DNA of 64,000 nt from Halobacillus dabanensis (GTDB lineage Bacteria; Bacillota; Bacilli; Bacillales; Halobacillaceae): assembly GCF_900114165.1 (NCBI RefSeq), contig NZ_FOSB01000003.1, forward strand, positions 186,001-250,000, given 5' to 3'. Under the pieces are notes generated by a model. The model saw only the letters and a program-made list of their open reading frames with translations. It ran no database searches and was not told the origin of the DNA. A program made the position numbers and the translations under genes. Shown in pieces: positions 10,141-20,180 of the stretch (its first letter is position 1; each line of letters starts with the position of its first letter).

Positions 10141-11199
10141 ATGGAAAAATTACTAGAAGTCAAAAACATGCACGTATCCTTTGACACCTACGGTGGTGAA
10201 GTCAAAGCAGTACGTGGAGTCAATTTCGATGTGAACAAAGGGGAGACGTTGGCGATCGTTGGAGAGTCCGGTTCAGGTAAATCTGTAACAACAAAGGCTC
10301 TCATGCAACTGATCCCTCAGCCGCCAGGTCGTATTAAAGAAGGAGAAATCCTTTTCGAAGGCCGTGACCTGGCTAAAATGAATGAAAAACAAATGCAAAA
10401 GATTCGTGGTAAAGAAATATCCATGATTTTTCAGGATCCGATGACATCCTTGAACCCGACAATGAAAGTCGGTAACCAAATCATGGAAGGTTTGATCAAA
10501 CACCAAAAAATGAGTAAGGCCCAAGCGCGCAAACGTGTGAGTGAATTGTTAGAACTTGTGGGTATCCCTGACGCGGAAAACCGTATCAATCAATATCCTC
10601 ACCAATTCTCTGGGGGAATGAGACAACGTGTTGTTGTTGCCATCGCTTTGGCTTGTAATCCGAAACTTCTTATTGCTGATGAACCTACTACAGCCCTGGA
10701 TGTGACGATTCAAGCACAAATCCTTGAACTTATGAAAGATATACAGAAGAAAACTGATTCTGCAACGATTTTTATTACGCATGACCTTGGGGTTGTAGCA
10801 AACGTAGCTGATCGTGTAGCAGTAATGTATGCTGGAAAGATTGTTGAGATCGGAACAGTTGATGACATTTTCTATAATCCTCAACACCCATACACATGGG
10901 GCTTGCTTGGTTCTATGCCTTCTTTAGACAGTGAAGATGAAGAACTTTATGCAATCCCTGGTTCTCCACCGGATTTATTAAACCCTCCTAAGGGAGATGC
11001 ATTTGCTGCTCGAAACGAATATGCAATGAAAATCGACTTTGAACAAGAACCACCAATGTTCAAGGTTAGTGATACCCACTATGCAGCCACATGGTTGCTT
11101 CATGAAAATGCACCAAAGATAGAACCTCCTGAAGCAGTTAAGAAGCGTATGGAAGGTAATGCGAATGGATCCAGCAGTTCGGAAGGTGAGCGCATATGA
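10141..11199 (+). CDS. oppD: Oligopeptide ABC transporter ATPase OppD
   Basis: This ATPase powers peptide uptake with OppF. Walker A is GESGSGKS at residues 41-48; the signature FSGGMRQR and Walker B LLIADEPT are present, followed by the oligopeptide-type C-terminal extension. I start it at ATG 10141, 11 bases after AGGAGGT (10123-10129); the in-frame GTG at 10132 is too close to that site. The protein has 352 residues. The stop codon overlaps the oppF start by 4 bases, so translation of the two ATPases is probably coupled. Confidence 0.95.
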   Translation: MEKLLEVKNMHVSFDTYGGEVKAVRGVNFDVNKGETLAIVGESGSGKSVTTKALMQLIPQPPGRIKEGEILFEGRDLAKMNEKQMQKIRGKEISMIFQDPMTSLNPTMKVGNQIMEGLIKHQKMSKAQARKRVSELLELVGIPDAENRINQYPHQFSGGMRQRVVVAIALACNPKLLIADEPTTALDVTIQAQILELMKDIQKKTDSATIFITHDLGVVANVADRVAVMYAGKIVEIGTVDDIFYNPQHPYTWGLLGSMPSLDSEDEELYAIPGSPPDLLNPPKGDAFAARNEYAMKIDFEQEPPMFKVSDTHYAATWLLHENAPKIEPPEAVKKRMEGNANGSSSSEGERI

Positions 11200-12134
11200 G
11201 TCAAGAAAAATTAGTTGAAATTAAAAATTTAAAGCAACACTTCAAAACTGGAAGACATAGTGTCGTCAAAGCTGTTGATGGTTTGAACTTTAATATATAT
11301 AAAGGGGAGACATTCGGACTTGTAGGTGAGTCGGGTTGTGGCAAGTCTACCACAGGACGAACAATCATCCGCCTTTATGATGCAACAGATGGGGAAGTAA
11401 TCTTTGATGGCGAAAATGTTCATGGTAAAAAATCACGCGAACAACTGAAAAAGTTCAATCGTGAAATGCAAATGATTTTCCAGGATCCTTACGCTTCTTT
11501 GAACCCAAGGATGAAAGTTGCAGACATCATTGCAGAAGGTATGGATATTCATGGACTTGAAAAAGATGCGAAAGGTCGGGAATCAAGAGTTCATGAATTA
11601 TTAGAAACTGTCGGTTTGAATAAGGAGCATGCAAACAGATATCCACACGAATTCAGTGGTGGTCAGAGACAGCGTATCGGGATAGCACGTGCACTGGCGG
11701 TAGATCCAAGCTTCATTATTGCCGACGAACCGATCTCAGCTCTTGATGTATCGATTCAAGCTCAGGTCGTTAACTTGTTGAAGAAACTTCAAGAAGAAAA
11801 GAACTTGACGTATCTATTCATCGCTCACGATTTATCCATGGTCAAATATATCAGTGATCGAATCGGAGTTATGTACTTTGGTAAAATGGTTGAGCTTGCC
11901 GATGCGGATGAACTTTATAAGCACCCGATCCATCCGTATACGCAGTCTCTTTTATCTGCTATTCCTTTACCTGACCCGGACTACGAACGTACCCGTGAAC
12001 GATTCACATATGACCCGAACAATCACGATACTAGTGAAGAACCGGAGTTCCGTGAAGTGCGGCCAGGTCACTATGTTCTCTGTACAACAAAAGAATTCGA
12101 ACAATATCAACGTGAACATGGAACAGGAAAATAA
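11196..12134 (+). CDS. oppF: Oligopeptide ABC transporter ATPase OppF
   Basis: This is the partner ATPase of OppD. Walker A GESGCGKS is at residues 44-51, the signature is FSGGQRQR, Walker B is FIIADEPI, and the C-terminus has the peptide-transporter extension ending near [16 protein letters not shown]. The length is 312 residues. The ATG overlaps the oppD stop (ATGA). It is the last gene of the operon and is followed by a strong terminator. Opp systems import nutrient and signalling peptides in Bacillus and feed competence and sporulation control; that role is inferred here. Confidence 0.95.
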   Translation: MSQEKLVEIKNLKQHFKTGRHSVVKAVDGLNFNIYKGETFGLVGESGCGKSTTGRTIIRLYDATDGEVIFDGENVHGKKSREQLKKFNREMQMIFQDPYASLNPRMKVADIIAEGMDIHGLEKDAKGRESRVHELLETVGLNKEHANRYPHEFSGGQRQRIGIARALAVDPSFIIADEPISALDVSIQAQVVNLLKKLQEEKNLTYLFIAHDLSMVKYISDRIGVMYFGKMVELADADELYKHPIHPYTQSLLSAIPLPDPDYERTRERFTYDPNNHDTSEEPEFREVRPGHYVLCTTKEFEQYQREHGTGK

Positions 12135-12144
12135 GTGGTATCAG

Positions 12145-12178
12145 AAAGTCCCTGTGTAGAGTGCAGGGACTTTTTTTA
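12145..12178 (+). terminator. Terminator of the opp operon
   Basis: The inverted repeat AAAGTCCCTG (12145-12154) and CAGGGACTTT (12164-12173) is followed by a run of T. Confidence 0.92.
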
Positions 12179-12227
12179 ATATTTAATACATACGAGACTT
12201 GAAGAACTTATGCCTCTTATTCAGTTA

Positions 12228-12381
12228 TATGGCAGTATTCTAGAAGACTCGATTTCGAGATAATCGGGATCCGTTGCCGTATGAAGAGTCAGGGGTAGTG
12301 GGGAAGTCATTCGCCGCCGCACCTATCCACCCATAAAAAGTCTCGAAACTGAGTCTTACAGAATAAGGAGCTTTAGTGGTG
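12228..12381 (+). repeat. Dispersed MITE-like repeat, copy A
   Basis: This is an element of about 150 bases with imperfect terminal inverted repeats. The left end reads GGCAGTATTCTAGAAGACTC then GATTTCGAGAT. The right end, read on the other strand, has CACTAAAGCTCC then TATTCTGTAAGACTCAG and TTTCGAGAC. The interior motif CGTTGCC followed by GTCAGGGGT recurs in copy B near 20460 and, in part, in copy D near 31540. No reading frame is preserved. It lies between oppF and the DUF4015 gene. Confidence 0.65.
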
Positions 12382-12537
12382 GGGTTGACTATCATGTTAT
12401 TCTGCGGAAAATTTAGAGTAGGTCAATTGTCATGTTCTACAAATTATCGTAAAAAATTGGATAGGAATACTGTTATAAGATGGAAACCTCTTTTATAATA
12501 GTAAATAGAAGAAAATTGGGATAGGAGAAGGATGTAA
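12382..12537 (+). other. Leader region of the DUF4015 gene
   Basis: Apart from repeat A, the oppF-DUF4015 gap holds only AT-rich sequence with a TATAAT at 12494-12499, whose -35 region is weak, and the ribosome binding site GGAGAAGGATG just before the start. No gene is seen. Confidence 0.45.
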
Positions 12538-13758
12538 ATGGGGAAAAGACAACTTTGGATGGTCATCTTCACATGTGTTCTCTTTTTAGGTTTGAGTGGA
12601 GCGCTACATAAAGTTCAGGCTGAAGAGGGAGAAAGTACGAAAGAATTCGCTGTGCTGTCCAAAAAACAAATGAGCTTGAAAGAGTTAGAAGTACCAAGTC
12701 CTGCTGCAAGGTTTACATATAATTCAGGATTGGAATTCGAGTACCCTGACGCTGTTCGGGGAATTTATGTTACAGGGCCATCGGCTGGTGGTGCCAAGAT
12801 GTCAGAGCTTACGACACTCGTTGAAGAGACAGAGTTGAATGCAATGGTTATCGATATTAAAGAAGATCACGGAAATATTACGTTCGAACCTGAAGAAGGT
12901 TCACCATATGCGGATGTTGCTGAATCTTTCATCGATGATCCTCGTGCAATGTTGGAAGAACTGGAGGAGAAAGGCATTTACCCGATTGCAAGGGTTGTGG
13001 TGTTTAAAGATAGTATGCTGGCGGAAAAGCGCCCAGAGTTATCTTTCACGGAGAATGGTCAAGTTTGGAAAAATGGAAAAGGGGAAGCATTTGTAAACCC
13101 TTTTATGGAAGAAGTATGGGAGTACAATGTGGAACTAGCAAAAGAAGCAGCGAAAATGGGATTCGAAGAGATTCAATATGATTATGTCCGTTTTCCAGAA
13201 GGATTTGGGAGCCGTGACGACATACTTGAGTATGATCAGGGTAAATATGCTGATATGGACTTAGACAATGTTCAAAAACGTGTACAAGCAGTCACAGACT
13301 TTGTTGAATATGCACGTAATGAATTAGAGTATTATGGTGTAGACGTGTCTGTTGACATTTTTGGTTATGCCGCTACGATTACAGAAGCTCCTAACATAGG
13401 ACAAAACTTTTCTAAAATTTCCTCCAATGTGGATGTCATATCCTCCATGATTTATCCAAGTCACTGGGGACCGTATTTTGGGATTGCTAAACCGGATACA
13501 GAGCCATATCGTTTGGTAAATGAATATGCAAAAGTTGAGAATGAAGTGTTAAATGAATTAGAAGATAAGCCTACATCAAGACCTTGGTTACAAGATTTCT
13601 CAGCACCCTGGTTGTATTCTGGGGCTGCGAAACAGTACGGAAAAGCAGAAGTAGAACAACAAATCCGCGCATTAAATGAAAATGGAATTAATGAATTTTT
13701 ATTATGGAATGCAGGGAACAACTATACGAAGAATGTAGATTATACACCTTTAGACTAG
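12538..13758 (+). CDS. Exported putative glycoside hydrolase (DUF4015 family)
   Basis: The 406-residue protein has a signal peptide (MGKRQLWMVIFTCVLFLGL, cleavage probably after about residue 28). The mature part is a TIM-barrel-like DUF4015 domain with VRGIYVTGPSAGG, AMVIDIKEDHG and FEEIQYDYVRFPEGF. The family is classed as putative glycoside hydrolase by fold; substrate and activity are not established. It is a single gene with its own terminator and should act in or outside the wall. ATG 12538 is preceded by AGGAGAAGGATG. Confidence 0.8.
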   Translation: MGKRQLWMVIFTCVLFLGLSGALHKVQAEEGESTKEFAVLSKKQMSLKELEVPSPAARFTYNSGLEFEYPDAVRGIYVTGPSAGGAKMSELTTLVEETELNAMVIDIKEDHGNITFEPEEGSPYADVAESFIDDPRAMLEELEEKGIYPIARVVVFKDSMLAEKRPELSFTENGQVWKNGKGEAFVNPFMEEVWEYNVELAKEAAKMGFEEIQYDYVRFPEGFGSRDDILEYDQGKYADMDLDNVQKRVQAVTDFVEYARNELEYYGVDVSVDIFGYAATITEAPNIGQNFSKISSNVDVISSMIYPSHWGPYFGIAKPDTEPYRLVNEYAKVENEVLNELEDKPTSRPWLQDFSAPWLYSGAAKQYGKAEVEQQIRALNENGINEFLLWNAGNNYTKNVDYTPLD

Positions 13759-13761
13759 GAT

Positions 13762-13798
13762 AGAGAGGGCTGAATTTTATATTCGGTCCTCTTTATTA
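13762..13798 (+). terminator. Terminator after the DUF4015 gene
   Basis: An imperfect stem (AGAGAGGGCTGAAT with ATTCGGTCCTCTTT) and a short T-rich tail follow the stop codon. Confidence 0.65.
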
Positions 13799-13872
13799 GT
13801 ATAGTCAAGGGATCTTTTCACACTCTATATACAAATGGGTTTACAGGTGATGATTGGATGTACAGATTATAT

Positions 13873-13901
13873 TTAACATGTGAATCAATCTTCGGTATAA
13901 T
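13873..13901 (+). promoter_or_regulatory. Sigma-A promoter of yjbC
   Basis: TTAACA (13873-13878), a 17-base spacer and TATAAT (13896-13901) lie 30 bases before yjbC. Confidence 0.8.
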
Positions 13902-13931
13902 AGAGATGACTAATGATAAGGGAGTAGATCA

Positions 13932-14522
13932 ATGAATTGGTATGAGAAGTTGAACGAGTATTTCCCAGTAGAAGAAATGAAATCAAGAGAACACATGGAA
14001 GCTCTTCTGAAGGAAAAAAGTGACGTTTACTACAAAGATGAAGGCGAACATCACGTGTTAATGTATGCAGAATTCGATAGCTTTATTTTTATCGACTATG
14101 TATACGTGTCCACTGCTTCACGTGGTCAAGGACTTGGTCATAAACTCATCGAAAAGATGAAGAAGAAAGGTAAACCAATTATCCTTGAAGTAGAACCTGT
14201 GGATTATGATGATTCTGATACGGAAAAAAGGTTACGCTTCTATCAACGCGAAGGTTTTAAACATGCACAATCAATTGGTTATACTAGAAGGTCAGTCGTT
14301 ACAAATGAGCTGAGCCAAATGGAGATCCTTTATTGGTCACCCGATGATGCATCTGAAGAGCAAATTTATGAACAAATGAAAGAAATGTATACGGAAATCC
14401 ACACGTATAAAGATGAAGAATTTTATGGAAAATCCTATCAACCTGTCGAAGAAGTGTTGACGCGAGACGAAGAACGAGGCATAGAAAACATTTTGCATGA
14501 ACTTGATAAAACAAAAAGTTGA
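13932..14522 (+). CDS. yjbC: GNAT-family N-acetyltransferase YjbC
   Basis: The 196-residue protein carries a GNAT core with the acetyl-CoA-binding segment VSTASRGQGLGHKLIEKMK at about residues 58-76 and a tail matching YjbC. It sits directly before spx, as in B. subtilis, where yjbC and spx can be co-transcribed. The natural substrate is unknown. ATG 13932 follows AAGGGAG. The weak hairpin after the gene would allow partial readthrough into spx. Confidence 0.85.
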   Translation: MNWYEKLNEYFPVEEMKSREHMEALLKEKSDVYYKDEGEHHVLMYAEFDSFIFIDYVYVSTASRGQGLGHKLIEKMKKKGKPIILEVEPVDYDDSDTEKRLRFYQREGFKHAQSIGYTRRSVVTNELSQMEILYWSPDDASEEQIYEQMKEMYTEIHTYKDEEFYGKSYQPVEEVLTRDEERGIENILHELDKTKS

Positions 14523-14530
14523 GATTATTT

Positions 14531-14560
14531 TACCCACTTTTATTAAGGTGGGTATTTTCA
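14531..14560 (+). terminator. Weak terminator between yjbC and spx
   Basis: A short stem (TACCCAC at 14531-14537 with GTGGGTA) is followed by only a few T residues, so termination is likely incomplete. Confidence 0.55.
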
Positions 14561-14713
14561 ATAAAGAGAGAGTAGTTGAAAATAGGCTTTTTTGTTTTTT
14601 TCTGCATTTTAAGGTTTAACGACCAATGAAGTGTGGTATAGGACTGTGGAAACGATTTATAATTGCTTTTTGTAACATATGTTCGTATTTTTATAGAAAT
14701 TACTTGACGAGTG

Positions 14714-14722
14714 TGTTATAGT
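14714..14722 (+). promoter_or_regulatory. Extended -10 promoter of spx
   Basis: TGTTATAGT fits an extended -10 element (TGnTATAnT) 85 bases before spx; the -35 region is poor. In B. subtilis spx has several promoters controlled by PerR and YodB; no operator is assigned here. Confidence 0.5.
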
Positions 14723-14807
14723 AGAATCAAGGTTAAATTATATTGATTATAATTAAATGAAGCAATTAAATTTTTCACCATAAAATATTGAGGAGTGAAG
14801 TTTCTGT

Positions 14808-15203
14808 ATGGTCACACTTTATACCTCACCAAGTTGTACATCATGTAGAAAAGCGAAGGCTTGGCTGGAAGAGCATAACATCCCATATACGGAGCGTAAT
14901 ATTTTTTCCGAGCCTTTGACATTGGATGAGATCAAAGAGATTCTCCGAATGACGGAGGATGGAACGGAAGAGATTATCTCCACAAGGTCAAAAGTATTCC
15001 AAAATCTTTCAGTTGATTTTGATCAGTTACCTATGCAAGATCTTTTCGACTTGATTCAGGAAAATCCAGGCTTGTTACGCCGGCCGATTATTATTGACGA
15101 TAAACGCCTCCAGGTCGGATACAATGAAGATGAAATTCGTCGCTTCTTACCACGAAGTGTCCGTACATTCCAACTTAAAGAAGCTCAACGATTAGTCAAT
15201 TAA
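14808..15203 (+). CDS. spx: Global redox regulator Spx
   Basis: Spx binds the alpha subunit C-terminal domain of RNA polymerase and switches on thiol-stress genes. The 131-residue ArsC-like protein has the redox CxxC switch at C10 and C13 ([13 protein letters not shown]) and the typical TRSKVFQ segment. Its proteolysis adaptor SpxH is encoded 6.5 kb downstream and the related adaptor MecA 1.1 kb downstream. A strong terminator follows. ATG 14808 is preceded by GAGGAGTGAAG. Confidence 0.97.
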   Translation: MVTLYTSPSCTSCRKAKAWLEEHNIPYTERNIFSEPLTLDEIKEILRMTEDGTEEIISTRSKVFQNLSVDFDQLPMQDLFDLIQENPGLLRRPIIIDDKRLQVGYNEDEIRRFLPRSVRTFQLKEAQRLVN

Positions 15204-15210
15204 TAATGAA

Positions 15211-15257
15211 GAAAAGCTGTGATGGCAATAGGCCAGTCGCAGCTTTTCTTTTTTTTA
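15211..15257 (+). terminator. Terminator of spx
   Basis: The long inverted repeat GAAAAGCTGTGA (15211-15222) pairs with TCGCAGCTTTTC and is followed by a run of T. Confidence 0.9.
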
Positions 15258-15357
15258 CAAAGATTGATTAGAAAACCACTATTGAGGGAAAGAAAAACAG
15301 ACAGTTAACTTATTTAGTGTATTAAATATATACTTTGAAAAAAAGTGATGTTTTTTG

Positions 15358-16023
15358 TCACACTGCCGTGCCTTTTTTCTTATTTGTAAAATATCCTAAA
15401 GTAATGACGATGATAACCATAATTACAGCAAACCAGTTATGAAGCAAAGGATACCCTTCGATATACGGAAAAACATAACGATCTTCCACAACCATTTCAG
15501 CTGCAGTAAAGGCGAGAATGCCTGCACCGAAGTAGATGAGTAATGGGAACTTATCCATTAAGACAAGGATAATGCGACTGCCCCAAACTATAATCGGCAC
15601 AGATACTAACAGTCCTATTATGACGAGGGTAATGTTATTGTGTGAGGCACCCGCAATGGCTAGTACATTATCGAACCCCATGACGATATCGGCAAATACA
15701 ATTGTTTTTACAGCTGCAATCAAACTATCACCTGCATTAATATTTCCCGTTTCTTCCGTATCTGTTAATAATTTAATGGAAATGTAAAAGAGAAGCAGTC
15801 CTCCTATTAATTGAAGGAAGGGTATTTGGAGAAGATAAAGAGCAACCATCGTCAAAAGTACTCTTGCGACAATGGCAAGACCAGTCCCAAGTAAAATTGC
15901 TTTTTTTCTTTGTTCAGGTGGTAAGTTTCGGCTGGCAAGAGCGATGACAACGGCGTTATCACCGCCAAGAATAATGTCAATACTAATAATGATAAGTAAT
16001 GGTTCGAGCAAGTCCCAGTTCAT
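15358..16023 (-). CDS. yjbE: TerC family integral membrane protein (YjbE-like)
   Basis: The 221-residue protein has about seven membrane helices and the TerC acidic motifs IDIILGGDNAVVIALA (residues 15-30) and FADIVMGFDNVLAIAG. Related B. subtilis TerC proteins (MeeF, MeeY) take part in manganese export, so metal transport is plausible, but this member is assigned only by family and position between spx and mecA, as for yjbE. ATG 16023 follows GCAGGAGGA. I searched the upstream region for a yybP-ykoY manganese riboswitch and found no convincing match. Confidence 0.82.
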   Translation of the reverse strand: MNWDLLEPLLIIISIDIILGGDNAVVIALASRNLPPEQRKKAILLGTGLAIVARVLLTMVALYLLQIPFLQLIGGLLLFYISIKLLTDTEETGNINAGDSLIAAVKTIVFADIVMGFDNVLAIAGASHNNITLVIIGLLVSVPIIVWGSRIILVLMDKFPLLIYFGAGILAFTAAEMVVEDRYVFPYIEGYPLLHNWFAVIMVIIVITLGYFTNKKKGTAV

Positions 16024-16156
16024 TGAAAAATCCTCCTGCTATGTAGTGACAAACTTTGGGTAATAAGCTAAAATTAGAACTCAACACCCACTAATAGGGC
16101 CTACCTTCATGATATTCTTGACACAATTGGTTATATGCTGAATTCGAGCAATTTGT

Positions 16157-16185
16157 TTTCCAAACAGCCACTGCTGTCATACAAT
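16157..16185 (+). promoter_or_regulatory. Probable mecA promoter
   Basis: TTTCCA (16157-16162), a 17-base spacer and TACAAT (16180-16185) lie about 130 bases before mecA. Each hexamer has one or two mismatches. Confidence 0.5.
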
Positions 16186-16318
16186 AGAAGTACATCAACC
16201 CTTACATCTCCATATCATGACGGTTGAAGCTTAAGCCTAACGGGTAAAGTTTTATAAGCGACAAAAGGGTGAGTGTTCCCTTCCCCCTTAAAACATGACA
16301 AGAAGGGAGAGAAATTAT

Positions 16319-17014
16319 ATGGAAATAGAACGTATTAATGAAAACACTGTTAAATTTTACGTCACATATCAAGATGTAGAACAAAGAGGTTTTGATCGGG
16401 AAGAGATCTGGTATAATCGTGAGCGTAGTGAGCAACTTTTTTGGGAAATGATGGATGAAGTCAATGATCAGGAAAACTTCCAGGCAGATGGTCCTTTGTG
16501 GATTCAAGTCCAAGCTATGGACAAAGGCCTAGAAGTGATTGTTACTAAAGCCCAAGTATCTCAAGATGGCCAGAAGCTTGAACTGCCGAATGAAGACGGT
16601 AAGGCAATTGATGTTCCAGTCGACGAAAAGCTGGAGTCTCTGCTTGATGATAAATACCATTCCACTTCTGACTTTGAGCAAAAGGATGAGAATGAACATG
16701 AGGTTGAGTCCGATGAACCGTTGACTTTCACCCTTAAGTTCAATGAATTTGAAGATGTCATTCAATTAAGTCATTACTTGTCAGCTAGTGGGGCTATCGA
16801 GCAAAGGTTATTCCATTTCGAAGAACGGTACTATTTATATATTCAGTTTATTGATGAAAATATGAGTGATGATGAACAGGAAAATGTTCTGAGTCAACTT
16901 ATGGAATTTGGTCAAGAATCAAATCTTACGGTGCACAGGCTTGAGGAATATGGGAAAACCATTTTCAATGAACGTGCACTAGAGTCAATAAAAGATTATT
17001 TTCCAGTTGAGTAA
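16319..17014 (+). CDS. mecA: Adaptor protein MecA
   Basis: MecA delivers ComK and other targets to ClpCP and activates the ClpC hexamer. The protein starts MEIERINENTVKFYVTYQD at ATG 16319, about 10 bases after AGAAGGGAG; an upstream in-frame codon has no binding site. The 231 residues show the N-terminal substrate-binding domain, an acidic linker (about residues 115-140) and the C-terminal ClpC-binding domain ending LESIKDYFPVE. It is followed by coiA, as in B. subtilis, which joins competence control to DNA processing. Confidence 0.95.
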   Translation: MEIERINENTVKFYVTYQDVEQRGFDREEIWYNRERSEQLFWEMMDEVNDQENFQADGPLWIQVQAMDKGLEVIVTKAQVSQDGQKLELPNEDGKAIDVPVDEKLESLLDDKYHSTSDFEQKDENEHEVESDEPLTFTLKFNEFEDVIQLSHYLSASGAIEQRLFHFEERYYLYIQFIDENMSDDEQENVLSQLMEFGQESNLTVHRLEEYGKTIFNERALESIKDYFPVE

Positions 17015-17020
17015 TTCGAC

Positions 17021-17050
17021 GAGCACACAAACACGTGTGCTTATTTTTTT
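17021..17050 (+). terminator. Terminator of mecA
   Basis: AGCACAC (17022-17028) and GTGTGCT (17035-17041) form a stem followed by ATTTTTTT. Confidence 0.85.
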
Positions 17051-17108
17051 GTTTGTAGAGGAAAAATATGGTGGGGTGTCGAAAGTAGTATTGGAGGTGT
17101 AACAAAAG

Positions 17109-18263
17109 ATGTTATATGCATTCAATTCAGAAAGTGAATGGAAGTCACTTTATCATTTGTCGCCTAAAGCCATAAAAGCCGCAAGGGAAGAACGGTTTTA
17201 TTGTCCAGTTTGTCGGTCGCCGTTGCAAATAAGGGCAGGAACTAAGATGATCCCACATTTCGCTCACTTACCTAAAAGTGGTTGTGAATTAGCTAAAGGT
17301 GGAGAGTCAGAAAAACATGAAAGAGGTAAGTGGACTATTTATAAATGGCTCCAAAATCAAGGTTTCAATGTAAAACTGGAGTATTATTTAGATCGTATCC
17401 AACAGAGGCCTGATATATGGCTGAAGATCAACAACAAACGTATTGCGATTGAATATCAATGTGCCAAAATCCCTATTCCACATATCATTAAACGTACAGC
17501 TTCCTACAGAAAAGAAGGAATCATCCCATTTTGGATCCTTGGACATGAACATTTTCAAAGAGCTGGCCCCGGACAAATCTTCCTCAACGAATTTACTCGT
17601 ACTTTCCTTTATTATTGGTCCTCTTCTTATCATCTTTTTTTCTTCGATCCATTTAATGAATCTTTTATACATCTCACTCATATGCGGCCAGGAGTAGGTC
17701 GTTATACTTTTGCTGATATAGCTATCCACTCTTTAAAAAAACTCACCTTTCCCCATTTGTTGTCCACCCCGGAATCTTTACAAAATCCAACGAAAATTTT
17801 CCTTAATCACTGGGCCAATCAGTGGAATCAGAACCGGACGATTTATCGAAAACAAGTCAACTCGGAAGAGCGTCACTACCGGCAATTCTTATATTTAAAA
17901 GGGGAGCATTTTTCTCTTATTCCCAGCGCTTGTTTTTTACCGGTTAAGGGTCAAATTCATTTAGGTACTAAACCATTTATATGGCAGACGCGTCTAATTT
18001 GCGATTACTTCATTCCATTACCTCTTGGTTCCCCGATTACTTTTCCTCAAAAGGTTTTTACACCAACACCAAACGGTTACACTCCAGATTTGTATCAACA
18101 ATATTTGATCCTATTGGCACAATTAAATATCATAGAAAAAACAGGGAAGAATATCTTTATCAAGAACAAAGAGATAAAATTTCATAAACGGATGGAAGAT
18201 GCTCTGGAAGATGACCGCAGAATTTTAGAGTGTTTAAAAAAACTACAAGAAAATAATAAATAA
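17109..18263 (+). CDS. coiA: Competence protein CoiA
   Basis: CoiA acts in the cytoplasm during transformation and is needed for recombination of incoming DNA. The 384-residue protein has an N-terminal zinc-binding segment with C32 and C35 (FYCPVCRSPL) and a following PHFAH, then a PD-(D/E)XK nuclease-like core seen as QRPDIWL (about residue 98) and IAIEYQC (about residue 112). ATG 17109 is preceded by GGAGGTG. The neighbour order mecA-coiA-pepF matches B. subtilis. Confidence 0.93.
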   Translation: MLYAFNSESEWKSLYHLSPKAIKAAREERFYCPVCRSPLQIRAGTKMIPHFAHLPKSGCELAKGGESEKHERGKWTIYKWLQNQGFNVKLEYYLDRIQQRPDIWLKINNKRIAIEYQCAKIPIPHIIKRTASYRKEGIIPFWILGHEHFQRAGPGQIFLNEFTRTFLYYWSSSYHLFFFDPFNESFIHLTHMRPGVGRYTFADIAIHSLKKLTFPHLLSTPESLQNPTKIFLNHWANQWNQNRTIYRKQVNSEERHYRQFLYLKGEHFSLIPSACFLPVKGQIHLGTKPFIWQTRLICDYFIPLPLGSPITFPQKVFTPTPNGYTPDLYQQYLILLAQLNIIEKTGKNIFIKNKEIKFHKRMEDALEDDRRILECLKKLQENNK

Positions 18264-18328
18264 GAAGGGATTCGTCTACAAATCGAGAAATTTTTAGGGT
18301 GACGAATTATTTTGAAGGAGGATGTTTG

Positions 18329-20137
18329 ATGTCGTCTGCAAAAGAACTACCAAAGAGAGAAGAAATACCTGTTGAAAAGACATGGGATCTCGAGTCCATG
18401 TTTTCTACAGACGAAGAATGGTATAAAGAGTTAGAAGAAGCTAAAGAGTTATTACCTGAAATTGAGAAATTCCAAGGAAAGCTGGGAGAGTCTCCTGAAC
18501 AGCTGTATGAATTACTTTCTTTTCAAGATGAAATTTCTCATAAAATAGGATTGCTATATACTTATGCTCATATGAGAAACGACCAAGATACGACAAACTC
18601 CCATTATCAGGAGATGAATGCCAAAGCAGAAAATCTATATACTAAAATTGCATCTGCTATGAGCTTTATCGTTCCGGAAATTCTTGCCCTACCAGAGGGT
18701 AAAGTGAAAGAATTCGTTAAATCGTATGAACCTCTTGAACTTTATGAGCATACGCTTGATGAAATAACACGTCAGCGAGCGCATGTTTTAAGTGAAAAGG
18801 AAGAAAAACTCCTTGCTGGTTTTTCTGAAATTGGGGCAAATCCTTCCCAAACATTTGGAGCACTAAATAACGCTGACCTTACTTTTCCAACAATCAAGAA
18901 TGAAAAAGGGGAAGAGGTTGATCTAACACATGGTCGTTATATAAACTTCCTGAAGTCGGATGATCGTGAAGTACGTAAGTCTGCATTTGATGCAATGTAT
19001 GATACATTCGGTTCATTTAAGAATACATTTGCTTCCACTCTTGGTGGCCATGTGAAAAAGAACAATTATAATGCGACAGTTCGTAAATATGACCGTGCTC
19101 GTCAAGCGAAGTTAGATAATAATAACATCCCGGAATCTGTTTATGACAATCTGGTAGAAGCAGTAAATGAGCGACTTCCATTACTTCACCGTTATGTCGA
19201 GCTTCGAAAAGAGGTTCTTGGTCTAGATGAAGTTCATATGTACGATCTCTACACTCCGCTTGTAAAAGATGCTGATATGGAAGTTACTTATGAACAAGCC
19301 CAGGATCTCGTAATCAACGGTTTAGAGCCTCTAGGGGAAGAATATGTGAACATCGTTAAAGAAGGGTTCAAGAATCGGTGGATCGATGTAGAAGAAAATA
19401 AAGGTAAGCGTAGTGGAGCTTATTCTTCGGGTCACTACGGAACGAACCCATATATTTTGATGAATTGGCAGGATAACGTAAATAATCTGTTCACCCTTGC
19501 GCATGAACTTGGCCATTCGCTTCACAGCTATTACACACATAAAAACCAACCTTATCGTTATGGCAATTATTCAATCTTTGTGGCAGAAGTCGCATCCACT
19601 TGTAATGAAGCATTGCTGAATGACTATATGATTAAGAATACGAATAGTGATAAGGAAAAGTTATATTTGCTTAACAACTTCTTAGAAGGATTTCGTGGCA
19701 CCGTTTTCCGTCAAACGATGTTTGCGGAATTTGAGCATGAAATTCATATGCAAGCCCAGAATGGTGAAGCACTGACTGCCGAGAAACTAACGGACATTTA
19801 TTATGAGCTCAATAAAAAGTACTTTGGTGAAAATATCATTGTTGATGAGAAGATTGGTCTTGAATGGGCCCGTATTCCTCATTTTTATATGGGTTATTAT
19901 GTGTATCAATACTCTACGGGTTATGCTGCTGCTCAGGCACTCGCAGGACAGATTCTCGAAGAGGGAGAGCCGGCAGTCGATCGCTATAAGAGCTTTTTGA
20001 AAGCAGGTAGCAGCGATTACCCAATCGAAGTTTTGAAGCAAGCGGGAGTAGATATGACATCCAAAGATCCTATCCTCTCCGCACTTGATGTTTTTGAAGA
20101 AAAATTAAATGAAATGGAACAGCTATTGAAGAAATAA
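18329..20137 (+). CDS. pepF: Oligoendopeptidase F
   Basis: PepF is a cytoplasmic M3B zinc peptidase that cuts peptides of roughly 7-17 residues. The zinc motif HELGH is at residues 392-396 (LAHELGHSLHSYY), with the family motif FVAEVASTCNEALL downstream. I start it at ATG 18329 (MSSAKELPKRE), 7 bases after a perfect AAGGAGG at 18315-18321, giving 602 residues, the family length; the open frame extends ten codons further upstream without a site. A hairpin follows the gene. Confidence 0.95.
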   Translation: MSSAKELPKREEIPVEKTWDLESMFSTDEEWYKELEEAKELLPEIEKFQGKLGESPEQLYELLSFQDEISHKIGLLYTYAHMRNDQDTTNSHYQEMNAKAENLYTKIASAMSFIVPEILALPEGKVKEFVKSYEPLELYEHTLDEITRQRAHVLSEKEEKLLAGFSEIGANPSQTFGALNNADLTFPTIKNEKGEEVDLTHGRYINFLKSDDREVRKSAFDAMYDTFGSFKNTFASTLGGHVKKNNYNATVRKYDRARQAKLDNNNIPESVYDNLVEAVNERLPLLHRYVELRKEVLGLDEVHMYDLYTPLVKDADMEVTYEQAQDLVINGLEPLGEEYVNIVKEGFKNRWIDVEENKGKRSGAYSSGHYGTNPYILMNWQDNVNNLFTLAHELGHSLHSYYTHKNQPYRYGNYSIFVAEVASTCNEALLNDYMIKNTNSDKEKLYLLNNFLEGFRGTVFRQTMFAEFEHEIHMQAQNGEALTAEKLTDIYYELNKKYFGENIIVDEKIGLEWARIPHFYMGYYVYQYSTGYAAAQALAGQILEEGEPAVDRYKSFLKAGSSDYPIEVLKQAGVDMTSKDPILSALDVFEEKLNEMEQLLKK

Positions 20138-20142
20138 GTATA

Positions 20143-20180
20143 ACGCCCTTGAGGGAAAGATCCTCAAGGGCGTGTTTATT
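20143..20180. terminator. Bidirectional terminator after pepF
   Basis: A perfect 12-bp inverted repeat (ACGCCCTTGAGG at 20143-20154, CCTCAAGGGCGT at 20162-20173) lies between pepF and the convergent 58-residue gene. Confidence 0.85.

Noticed and set aside
16024-16150. Possible yybP-ykoY manganese riboswitch upstream of the TerC gene
   Set aside because: None of the conserved core strings is present on the transcribed strand.
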